Positions 11,485 to 20,555 of a DNA stretch of 64,000 bases are shown here, one piece after another (the stretch's first letter is position 1; each line of letters starts with the position of its first letter). The notes under the pieces were generated by a model that worked only from the letters and a program-made list of their open reading frames with translations, was not told where the DNA came from and did not search any database. The position numbers and the translations under genes were made by a program. The DNA is from Sphingobacteriales bacterium (lineage in GTDB: Bacteria > Bacteroidota > Bacteroidia > Chitinophagales > UBA2359): positions 1 to 64,000 of the forward strand of contig JADJTE010000015.1 of the NCBI GenBank assembly GCA_016711295.1, read 5' to 3'.

Positions 11485-12583
11485 AAGTAGTAAATGCGAC
11501 ATTCTGTGGCGCAATAATAATCACATTTTTCAATACCAAGAGCGCGAAAAAAGACGCGCCCTTTGGTACTGACGGAATAAATGCTTATTATTGCCCTCGT
11601 CTCAAAAAAACAAAATATGTCGCATCTAACCTTATCGCAAAGATATGAAATAAAGCTTTTGCATGTACTCAAAGTCCGCAACTTTTATCGCGCACTATTT
11701 AAATATACATCGTAGCACGGTTTATCGTGAATTGGAGCGTAATAGTGCAGGCAAGCGATACGGACGGCCAGGCAGACCGTCGCTGCAACTCGTTGCCGCT
11801 GGCGTAGTCGCCCTCGCAAGCGCAGTGCGGCGATGGAGCAACAGATTGTGCAGTATCTTCGTGATGGTCTTAGCCCTGAGCAGATAGCGGGTCGGTGTCG
11901 CTTAGAGGGGCATAGATATGATTAGCGCAACATCTATTTATAAATATATTTATGATGATGAAAAAAAGGAGGGGAGCTATACAAATATTTGCCCGAAACA
12001 ATCCTAAACAACGCAAAAGAGTAAAACAAAATACTGATAATGAGGCAATTACAGATAAAATAAATATTAGCCAACGCCCTGAAATTGTAGCACAACGAAG
12101 CAGAATAGGAGATGTGGAGGGCGATACTATTATCGGCAAACAACACAAACAAGCTATTGTCACCTTAGTAGAAAGAAAAACAGGCTCCTGTTAATGAAGA
12201 AAGTAGAAACTAAAAAGCAGAAATCGTCAGAAATGATTGTCGACCAATAAAGAATAACACTATCAATATGCCCATTTTAACCATTACCTTTGACAATGGT
12301 ACTGAATTTGCCCAACATAAACAGATGAGCGAAGACCTAAATGCTGCTATTTATTTTGCCAACCCTTATCACTCATGGGAAAGAGGTACTAATGAAAACA
12401 CGAATGGATTAGTCAGGAGGTTTTTCCCAAAGGGAACAGATTTTGATACTATTTCAGAGGAACAAATTAGTGAAGCACAACAAAAAATAAACAACAGACC
12501 AAGAAAAAGACTCGGATTCTTATCGCCTATCGAAGCGATTAACTTGCACCAAAGCCAACTAAACAATGTCGCATTTACTACTT
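11485..12583 (+). mobile_element. IS30-family insertion sequence
   Basis: The terminal inverted repeats are AAGTAGTAAATGCGACATT at 11485-11503 and its reverse complement at 12565-12583, giving an element of about 1.1 kb. It contains one transposase and lies inside a hypothetical gene whose two halves can be rejoined across it. GAAT occurs on both outer flanks (11479-11482 and 12584-12587), although two extra bases on the left make the exact target duplication uncertain. Confidence 0.85.
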
Positions 12584-12585
12584 GA
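11617..12585 (+). CDS. IS30-family transposase, frame broken
   Basis: The start at 11617 reads MSHLTLSQRYEIKLL, the typical IS30 N-terminus, and continues after one shift as the helix-turn-helix SATFIAHYLNIHRSTVYREL. The catalytic core follows with GDVEGDTIIGKQHKQA (first Asp), ITFDNGTEFAQH (second Asp) and FANPYHSWERGTNENTNGL (Glu), the standard IS30 DDE signature, then RRFFPKGTDF. The stop falls in the right inverted repeat. Breaks lie near 11660, between 11750 and 11960, and near 12190-12270. The region around 11760-11900 is higher in G+C and poor in recognisable motif. As read, the transposase would be inactive; sequencing indels may explain this. Confidence 0.8.
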
Positions 12586-12768
12586 ATCTAGGAATTTAAA
12601 AATAAACAATAAATGGGAAAATGTAAAAAAAGGCGAAACAGACGGTCGGCATTTTCGGTTTATAGCCGATTCGGGTACTGTGATTACGCTTGACATAGGG
12701 TTCAATTTTTTTACGCACACCATGAAAAATTACATCCGAGAGCGGGTACTAAAAATTGACTAGGGTGT

Positions 12769-12826
12769 TTACAACGTGAGCGCAACCGACAAGACCCAAC
12801 TCCCTGCGTATGTGCAGACGTTGGCG
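12769..12826 (+). repeat. attC-like palindrome E6 (weak)
   Basis: Six bases after the stop of the IS30-split gene, TTACAAC (12769-12775) and GTTGGCG (12820-12826) bound 58 bp. CAACGT and ACGTTG pair at the ends, with only a short CGCA/TGCG pairing inside, so the fold is weaker than in E1-E5. The right side reads GTTGGCGGCAATTATGCGAA, nearly as in E2 and E5. Confidence 0.35.
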
Positions 12827-13058
12827 GCAATTATGCGAACTTTCCCAATCAGACGCGCAAAGCAGCGAAACTCTTCGTAGCAAGCAAACTTTTACACATC
12901 AAGTTAAGTGCAAAATAGCAAAAGGGAGTTGAAGTTTTCAAGTGAAACGGTTTAGTGCTCCATAGCAAGTGAAATTGCTGCGCACCAAGTTAAGCGCGAA
13001 ATAGCAAAGGGACGGTTTAGTGCTTCGTAGTAAGTGAAATTGCCGCGTCAAGTTGCAA

Positions 13059-13159
13059 TGCTTAAAAATTAACTTAGCGAAAGAGAAGCATCAAACCAAG
13101 CAAACAGCGTGTTTGGGGAACAATCAATCGCTAAGTTATTATTTTATCCTTACTAAGCA
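13059..13159. mobile_element. MITE-like 101-bp element, copy 1
   Basis: The element starts TGCTTAAAAATTAACTTAGC and ends with TAAGTTA...ACTAAGCA. TTAACTTAGCGA and TCGCTAAGTTA form inner inverted repeats, and TGCTTA/TAAGCA the outer ends. It interrupts a repeat unit at its AAGTTAAGC core. It has no coding capacity. Confidence 0.55.
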
Positions 13160-13396
13160 CAAAATAGCGAAGGGATTTGAAACTTTCAAGTGAAACGGTT
13201 TAGCCCTCCGTAGCAAGTGAAATTGCCGCGCATCAAGTTAAGCGAAACGTAGCAAAGGGAAGTTGGAACTTTCAAGTGAAACGGTTTAGTCCTCCGTAGC
13301 AAGTGAAATTGCTGCGCACCAAGTTAAGCGCGAAATAGCAAAGGGACGGTTTAGTGCTTCGTAGTAAGTGAAATTGCCGCGCATCAAGTTAAGCAA

Positions 13397-13497
13397 TGCT
13401 TAAAAATTAACTTAGCGAAAGAGAAGCATCAAACCAAGCAAACAGCGTGTTTGGGGAACAATCAATCGCTAAGTTATTATTTTATCCTCACTAAGCA
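13397..13497. mobile_element. MITE-like 101-bp element, copy 2
   Basis: This copy is the same length as copy 1 and almost identical to it (one T to C change seen in the TTATCCT part). It sits at the same place in a repeat unit. The two copies probably arose when the surrounding segment was duplicated rather than by two insertions. Confidence 0.55.
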
Positions 13498-13593
13498 CTA
13501 AGCACAAAATAGCGAAGGGATTTGAAACTTTCAAGTGAAACGGTTTAGCCCTTCGTAGCAAGTAAAATTGCTGCGTATCAAGGCGAAAACCAC

Positions 13594-13696
13594 CGCCAAC
13601 AATACACAGCCGTCCATAACTCGCATCGAGGGGCGTGCGTGAAATTCGGGCGAATCTCACGCGCGAGGGCATACGGCGGCTGTGCGGACGTTGGCG
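13594..13696 (+). repeat. attC-like palindrome E2
   Basis: This 103-bp palindrome runs from CGCCAAC to GTTGGCG with perfectly complementary end boxes. A mismatched spacer (AATAC against GCGGAC), paired ACAGCCG/CGGCTGT boxes and a central GCGTGAAATTCG/CGAATCTCACGC stem follow. The M57 peptidase gene begins 170 bases further on. Confidence 0.6.
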
Positions 13697-13865
13697 GCGA
13701 TTATGCGAATTTTCCCAATCAGACGCGCGTAAAATAGGAAAGGAAACGCAAGACAAACCGCCGGCGGGGATTTCATCAGGAGCGAACCGCCTTTGAATAT
13801 ACGAACTTGGCACAGGTAGCCGAAAATGGACTTGAGAGTAGGCGAGGTTTAACGTATAAACTACT

Positions 13866-15105
13866 ATGAAACGAATAATTTTTAGAGGGTTATTTCCAAT
13901 TCTATCTTTTATGTTTCTGCTATCAAGTTGTGAAGATAGCTTTGACGTAACGCCAACAAGCGGCATACAAGAGGATTTAATTATGGAGAAACTCCACTGT
14001 GCAGGCTTTAAAACCGAAGACGTTGAAGTGTATGATAACTATGTTGTTGTAGAAGGAGACATGGCTATCTCTTTGGATAAATTATTGCAATTGAGCGAAA
14101 AGCCTCCGGCTGTGGATAAGGGCAGCGAAAGTGCTAAAACAGACTCTTGGGCAGTAGATGCAGGTGCAGATGTAAACATTACTGCGTACCAAATTTTCAG
14201 TATTACATACAGCCAAGCATGGCTAACCTTCCTGGCGGCAACGATTGGGTAACAGCTATCCAAACAGCAACAGAACAATGGGAGAACATTAGCGGTTGCC
14301 GGGTAAACTTTTCGCAAACATTCTCTGCGAGTAATGCCGATATTGTCTTTTACCCCGTTAAAGGAACATATTTTAATGGCACTTCGTATTAAAACGACCC
14401 CAATGTTTCTGTGCCTGATTTTCCCAACCTACCAAACTGTGCTAAGGATATGAAATGTGGATTTTCAAAAGCGCGGGCTTCCTATCCCATCAATCAAGAT
14501 ATAGGTTCGTGGGTTGCTATTGCTGGTTGTTCTCTAACCACCCCATTCCCAACCTTTACACAAAAGACGAATATAGTAGCTCACGAAATTGGGCACACTT
14601 TAGGCTTTCGACATGCCGATTTCGGTTGTACTGGTAACGATGAGCCTATCTACGATGTTGCAGAGTGCCCAGAATACCCTGCTTGGGCAGGGCTAATCAC
14701 CTTTGGGGTACGCCAACTTGTGACGAAACTTCATTGATGATATCTTATAGCGACAATAACTCGTTTAACGATAATGATAGAAAAGCCGCGAGGATGCTAT
14801 ACCCCGAAGGCACGCCACCGTCTATAACGAGTGTACTTAAATTAGTATGCCCTTCGCCACCGAATTGCCACGCTTGGCGAATCTATGTTTCTAATCCACT
14901 GCCTTGGTACAGACTTAAAGTTAGGTTAAAAAAACCTTCGACCAATACATTTATTCAAGGGAATGAGGTATTGGGCAACCAAAGTTCCATAACCTTTGTT
15001 TCTACCGCCCTAACGCCGGGCAATTACCAATTTCAGGTAATGGGTATTGACTACTCGGGTTACAGATATTCTTATTCTAACTATTACACTGTTACCGTAC
15101 CATGA
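13866..15105 (+). CDS. M57-type (HEIGH) metallopeptidase lipoprotein, frame broken
   Basis: The ATG at 13866 gives a lipoprotein signal (PILSFMFLLSSC). The N-terminal region LIMEKLHCAGFKTEDVEVYDNYVVVEGDM is typical of Bacteroidota M57 dual-action HEIGH peptidases. After a shift near 14220 the sequence SMANLPGGNDWVTAI follows, and the zinc motif HEIGHTLGFRH lies near 14580. A Cys-rich region, then YSDNNSFNDNDRKAARMLYP, and an Ig-like C-terminal part ending TVTVP complete the protein (about 413 codons). An in-frame TAA interrupts it at 14390-14392, and another shift lies near 14700. It would be an outer-membrane or surface peptidase. No T9SS sorting domain is present. It overlaps the next gene by four bases. 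Confidence 0.65.
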
Positions 15106-15536
15106 GAAAAGCATTTCTAATATTGATGTTATTTTTGGGTGCTTGTACCCCCAACAACCCCACAGCCAAGAAAGTTGCAGTATCTAAGGTAAACCTCATT
15201 TTTATCAATGAATCACCTTATACTATTGGAAAAATAGAGGTACATACAACTCCACCTCGTAGCTTGGACGAGACAGATATAGCTAAATATGTAGAGTCCC
15301 AAACACTTACCGCCCCCATTATGCCACAATGCTCGGATACCGTATTGCTCAATTCTTTTAACAGGATCGCCAATATTATTCAGGTTTCTTTTTTAGTTGG
15401 AAATGACACCATAGAGAAAAAAAGGGCACCAATAGATTATTACGGTAGTTACATGATGACCAGCGGTACACTATGGTATAAAATCCATTATTCAAACAGA
15501 GATTTTTTAGAATACACACGAGAGGTAATAGAGTAG
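15102..15536 (+). CDS. Putative small lipoprotein
   Basis: This intact protein of 144 residues has a clear lipobox (LILMLFLGAC) and then a Thr/Pro-rich linker. The remaining sequence looks like a beta-sandwich (KVNLIFINESPYTIGKIEVH) with no family I recognise. The start codon overlaps the stop of the M57 peptidase, so the two are probably co-translated. This repeats the pattern at 3187, where a lipoprotein follows an enzyme gene. It could be a partner or protective protein for the peptidase, which is inference from position alone. Confidence 0.6.
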   Translation: MRKAFLILMLFLGACTPNNPTAKKVAVSKVNLIFINESPYTIGKIEVHTTPPRSLDETDIAKYVESQTLTAPIMPQCSDTVLLNSFNRIANIIQVSFLVGNDTIEKKRAPIDYYGSYMMTSGTLWYKIHYSNRDFLEYTREVIE

Positions 15537-15594
15537 GTGTTCGCTTGCTGCTTTATGAGTGTGCGTTGAACATCCCTAAGTAGAATTTTGCCGA

Positions 15595-16205
15595 GCAAGC
15601 AGACTTCTACGCATCAAGTTAAGCGCGAAATAGAAAAGGGACGGTTTAGTGCTTCGTAGCAAGCAAATTTCTACGCATCAAGTTAAGCGCGAAATAGCAG
15701 AGGGACGGTTTAGTGCTTCGTAGCAAGCAAACTTTTGCGCATCAAGTTAAGCGCGAAATAGCGAAGGGGATTTGAAACTTTCAAGTGAAACGGTTTAGTG
15801 CTTCGTAGCGAGTGAATTTTTGGGCATCAGGTTAAGCGCGAAATAGCGAAGGGGATTTGAAACTTTCAAGTGAAACGGTTTAGTGCTTCGTAGCAAGTGA
15901 ACTTTTGCGCATCAAGTTAAGCGCAAGATAGCAAAGAGGTTTGAAACTTTCAAGTGAAGCGGTTTAGTGCTTCGTAGCAAGTGAATTTTTGCGCACCAGG
16001 TTGAGTGAAATGAGGCGCAAGAGATAAATACATCGCCACTTTCAAAAAAAAGTAACGAAAATATATACAAATATCAAATGAAATCTACTGTCTTGTGGCG
16101 GTTTAACCCTCCGTAACAAGTGAAATTGCTGCGCATCAAGTTAAGCGCGAAATAGCAAAGGGACGGTTTAGCCCTCCGTAGCGAGTGAAATTGCTGCGCA
16201 TCAAG
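15595..16205. repeat. Array R3 of 65-85 bp repeats
   Basis: No gene is present. About seven units of the R1-type repeat occur, several of the long form with GGGATTTGAAACTTTCAAG. Near 16,000-16,110 a distinct segment appears (GAGATAAATACATCGCCACT, then AAAAAGTAACGAAAATATA) that recurs at 20,270-20,370 in R4, so the last 300 bases of R3 and R4 including the palindrome are homologous. Confidence 0.85.
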
Positions 16206-16216
16206 GCGAAAACCAC

Positions 16217-16319
16217 CGCCAACAATACACAGCCGTCCATAACCCGCATCGGTGGCGCGGGGCGAAATTCGGGCGAATCTCCCGCGCGAAGGCATACGGC
16301 GGCTGTGCGGACGTTGGCG
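16217..16319 (+). repeat. attC-like palindrome E3
   Basis: This 103-bp palindrome runs from CGCCAAC (16217-16223) to GTTGGCG (16313-16319). It has paired ACAGCCG/CGGCTGT inner boxes with one extra T on the left arm, and a central stem around AAATTCGGGCGAATCT. The M4 peptidase ATG is 28 bases downstream. The sequence after GTTGGCG differs from that after E2 and E4. Confidence 0.6.
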
Positions 16320-16346
16320 AAATTAAATCACAAAAAATAAACCACC

Positions 16347-19300
16347 ATGAAAAAAAAATTGAAACCCCTGCTTGCTTTGTTAGGTATCATTACCCTAACC
16401 ATAGGCTGCATCGCCATTGGCGCAAAACAAGTGACTAAACAAAGTATAACTGCCCAACAGCCAACGGACACGATACCGCCTATTTTGTCAGAAAAAAGGA
16501 TTAGTGAAAACGGGATATCGTATATCATCGACACCACCCGATGCCGCCTCACTCCTGAACAGTTTATACAGCAGTATCCCAAATGGTTGGGTTTGGGCAA
16601 ATTTGGTACCTTGGAAATAGATACCTTAGCCACCAAATACGTAAAAGGTAACGACAAATATGGTTACGAATGGGCTTACAGCTACAGACATTATTTTAAA
16701 GGCATTCCTGCTGGGGGAGCAATTGGCATAGGCACTGCTAACAACTTTGTTGTGCATATTGGCAATTGGCTTCAACCTATTTCCGATACAGTAGATATAT
16801 CGGCAAAATACAGTCCCCGCCAAGTGCAGGACATAGTGGCAGATATTATACGAAGAGAAGGAAAATCAGATGTAGTCCACTTAGTCCCGGAAATAAAGAA
16901 ACTACCCCATAGAAAAGCGACACCTGAAGACTTTATCCAAAATGATAGTGTCATCGCTACGGTTGGGTTAGGTGAATTATTTGTACAATCACAACCAATA
17001 AACAACGTGAGGTATCGGGTAATGGTTTGGTTTAGCGACGACGGCGACATTATTGTTGACCGGACTAGAAGTTTTATGATTGATCCTCAAACAGGTCAAA
17101 TATTGTCGATGTATGAGCACCGGTTGGGCGTTCATATCGATTTCACTTGTGTAGAGGCGTGTAGTGGAAGTGCCGGCATTGGAGGAATTACAGCCACCTT
17201 AGCTCCGGAAAGCGACTGTAGTAGCCCCATTCAGCCCCTATATAACGATTGTGGAAACCCATTTAACGAGCAAGTAAACCTCGCCGTTCCAACCATCGGA
17301 AACAAATCTGCCATTTGCCCACCAGCACCACCCATACCCGAACTCTACGATGATGTAGTGACTTGCCGTGACCTCAACCTTACACGACAAAATACTTGTA
17401 ACACGGGCGAATATAATTACGCACTTTACAAAACAAGCACCCCTCAAATACATGCCTATTACTATCAAGCAGCTGTAGGTACAGAAGCTGATTTGTACCA
17501 AGGCGAGCATGTTACATTCAAGGGCAACTCCGATTACATTTTTCAAAACGATGTATTATCAGCTACTTCTGCTTATTGGGCATTAGATATTGCACAAAAT
17601 TATTTTGCCACCAAAGGTATCAATAGCTACGACAATGCTGGAAGCCCATAGGAGGTCGTCGTAGGCAGACCCAATGTCATGGCTCAATGGACACAATATG
17701 TTAGCGGCCTGGCAGCCCACCACTTTTTCCGCCAACATTTGTCAAACAGATGTACATTAAAAACATAATAGATGATCCTGACTTTGAATATGCCAAACCC
17801 AATGTATTGATACACGAATATGGACATGCTGTTTTGGCTAATTATTTTCAGGTTGTTGACGGGAGTCATGTAATTTTTGAAACATCATCCGAACCCTCTC
17901 AATTAGCACAAGACGAAACGGCTGCTTTGCACGAGGGCATAGCCGATATTTTTGCTGTCTTAATTATGGATAAAGCCCGACAAGATGGTATTTTGTGCAA
18001 CAGTAGTGCAGAACAAGATAAAAGATGGCTAATGAAAGTAGACCAGTTGTCTTCTCGCCGTTTAGATAACCCAGCATTGACACAAAATTATTTTGGTATT
18101 GGGCAAGCCGATTATTACAACAGTAGCGCGTATAATTCGGTGTTGAGTAACCCATTATACACCTCTTACCTACCTTATTATCGGGCAGGCATTGTTGCTT
18201 ACTGGTTCTATTTGGCAACAGAAGGTAGTGCTACACCCATAGGAGGCATTAGCGATATTTGCGGATTAGATATCAATACCATGACAGATGTGCTATTTGC
18301 AACCTTAGAAAAGTGTAGAGTAGAAAATGATGTGAATGGCTACACCCCGACCTTTGAGCAATTTTGCCAAAAGAGCATAGATGCCATTAATGATTTTACG
18401 GTGCCTGAAACAGAAAAATGTCAAATTCGCAGATGTGTATTAAAGGCTTGGAAAGCCGTAGGTTTGGGTTTGACCATACCCGGCGGCAAAACTGACCAAA
18501 CCCAAGATGACGAAACCCTTGCTTCATCGACCTACGCATGCGCGACAACGACTGGGACACAGGGCAAGAACCCAACTTACTCGGCAGGGTGGACGGCGAC
18601 TTTGACGACGACGAAATTTGGGAGATAGACTCACCCGACGACTGGGAAGACATTTGGTACAGCCCCGACCTGTGGAACTGCGACGAAGACGAAAATTGCC
18701 CACCCACGGAACTGCACAACCCACGCGCCACAGTCGTGAACAAATTGGGATTTACCATCTACAACGCCCACCCCGATTTAGTTTCAGACCCTGCACAATT
18801 GCACCTATACTATACCTTAGCCAATACAGGCGAGGCTTGGCCATACCAATGGAACGATTATAGCTACCAAACTTTTGACCTCGATTGGTGCTATGTGGGC
18901 GACGAAATAGTAAATAGCCCTGTCGCCATTCCTGCCATAGACCCGCAAACGACCCATACGAGTTGGGTTAGTTGGTCGCCGCCCAACTTTGTAAACGACC
19001 TTTATCCGTTCTATGCCGACCCCGACGATTGCGGACTCAGCACCGAAATAGACCCCGCCGACGGCGAACCCAAGTACGAAATGTGCCTCTTGGCACGCTT
19101 AGAATCGGAGCAAGACCCTATAATCAATGCCGAAGAAAGTGCCTCTACACGCGATATTGTGCTAAACAGCAACAACATCGTTACCCGAAACACCTTTTTG
19201 ATAGACCCCGCCTTGGGACCTGGTGGTGGTTTGCCGCCCATAGTACCCGGACAGCCAAGTATTATATTGGTAGCCAATAACAACGATGAAGTTAGAAATT

Positions 19301-19965
19301 TAGATATTTTGTTCGATAAATTTACGAGCGGCTCCATCGAAGCCTTGACGAATATCTTGGAAATTAGTTTTGTCCTTAGCCCCGACCTTTGGGAAAAATG
19401 GCAAAGTACAGGCGCACAAGGCGAGGGAATACAAGAAATAGACACCCGCGAAGTAAAAATAACGAATATGGAAACCGCTAAATTGTTAGACATACCTTTC
19501 GACCCACGCGAGTTTCAGCCCTTTGCCATCAAAGTAACTATTTTGACGAGCAGCGGCAAGCGCGAAACCTTGAACTATTTGCCCGAAGAATTTGGTTTTC
19601 GCATCACGCACCGCAGCAGCGACGGCAGCCCTATCAACAAGCCGAGTAATTGCTTGTTTTATGTAAACGACTTAAACAAACAAACGCAAACTGCACAACT
19701 ATTTACAGACAGACTCCATTGTTCGCCCAATCCGTTTAGCAGCCAGTTGAACATTCGGTTTTATTTAGCCAAAGCAGAAGCGGTAACGCTTGGGCTGTAC
19801 GATTTGCAAGGTCGTTTGGTGAAAACTATCCAATCTAATACAATTTTAGCAGCAGGAACGCACCATATTGCACTCGAAAGCCAAAATTTGTCCAATGGCA
19901 TATATATTTGTTCTTTGATCACCGAGACTAAGCAGTTGAATGAAAAAGTGGTGTTGGTGAGGTAA
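16347..19965 (+). CDS. Secreted M4 (thermolysin-like) peptidase with T9SS sorting domain, frame broken
   Basis: The start at 16347 gives a signal peptide (MKKKLKPLLALLGIITLTIGC). A propeptide region follows (YSYRHYFKGIPAGGAIGIG) with the usual FTP/PepSY-like style. The catalytic domain holds the zinc motif HEYGHAV near 17815 and the second motif LHEGIADIFAVL, giving the third ligand Glu, as in thermolysin. YRAGIVAYWFYLATEG matches the M4 C-terminal helices. After that come DLWNCDEDENCPPTELHNP, a HLYYTLANTGEAWPYQW module, an EKWQSTGAQGEGIQ module and a type A sorting domain (LHCSPNPFSSQLNIRFYL...KVVLVR). Shifts lie near 17650, 17700-17745 and 18530. Joined length is about 1,206 codons. The last 450 residues parallel those of the S1 peptidase at 4.8 kb. 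Confidence 0.75.
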
Positions 19966-20029
19966 ATAAAAAATTTGCTAACAGGGCATAACCGACAAGG
20001 CTGCGCCCTGCGGGGGTAAATCGCTTCGT

Positions 20030-20405
20030 AGCGAGCGAGATTTCTGCGCACCAAGTTAAGCGCGAAATAGCGAAGGGACGGTTTAGTGCTTCGTAGCAAG
20101 TGAAATTGCTGCGCATCAAGTTAAGCGCGAAATAGCAAAGGGACGGTTTAGTGCTTCGTAGCAAGTGAAATTGCTGCGTATCAAGTTAAGCGCGAAATAG
20201 CAAGGAAAATTGAGGTTTTCAAGTGAAGCGGTTTAACCCTCCTTAGCAAGTGAAATTTCTGCGCATCAAGTTGTGTGAAATGAGGCGCAAGAGATAAACA
20301 CATCGTCACTTTCAAAAAAAGTAACGAAGGCATATACAAATATCAAATGGAATCTGCTATCTTGTGGCGGCTTATCCCTCCGTAGCAAGCAAATTTCTGC
20401 GCATC
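20030..20405. repeat. Array R4 of 65-85 bp repeats
   Basis: The stretch from 19,966 to 20,555 has no gene. It contains about four R1-type units and then the segment shared with R3 (GAGATAAACACATCGTCACT). It ends at palindrome E4. Confidence 0.8.
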
Positions 20406-20419
20406 AAGGCGAAAACCAC

Positions 20420-20521
20420 CGCCAACAATACACAGCCGTCCATAACCCGCATCGGGGGCACACGTGAAATTCGGGCGAATCTCCCGCGCGAGGACATACG
20501 GTGGCTGTGCGGATGTTGCCT
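20420..20521 (+). repeat. attC-like palindrome E4
   Basis: This 102-bp palindrome opens with CGCCAAC and ends GTTGCCT, so the right end departs from the other copies immediately after GTTG. Inner boxes ACAGCCG/TGGCTGT and the central AAATTCGGGCGAATCT stem are kept. The sacsin-like gene starts 35 bases later. Confidence 0.55.
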
Positions 20522-20555
20522 GCCATTTTAAGAAACAACACAATTAACAAAGAAC

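Larger units (their letters stand above)
10703..12763 (+). pseudogene. Hypothetical exported protein interrupted by IS30
   Basis: The ATG at 10703 gives a signal peptide (MKNIILSLLLFLPFSFVYG). No family is recognised. Three or more shifts break the first part; the joined reading passes through STIIPDDADMQTVFYF, NGIVVHTINTNSFDRND and GIDLFYLRFGNYTF. The frame ...CKNDTLLNANLE runs into the left end of an IS30 copy at 11485. Beyond its right end (12583) the same protein resumes as SRNLKINNKWENVKK and ends at 12763. Without the IS the gene would be about 320 codons. The 11.5-12.58 kb stretch in the middle is the mobile element, not part of this gene. This interruption is a real insertion, unlike the small shifts. 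Confidence 0.6.
12890..13580. repeat. Array R2 of 65-85 bp repeats
   Basis: There is no gene between 12,764 and 13,865. This stretch holds about seven units of the same repeat as R1 (core ATCAAGTTAAGCGCGAAATA). A segment of roughly 240 bp, about 12,990-13,230, is duplicated at about 13,318-13,560 with few changes, including a nested 101-bp element in each copy. The array ends at palindrome E2. Confidence 0.8.
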
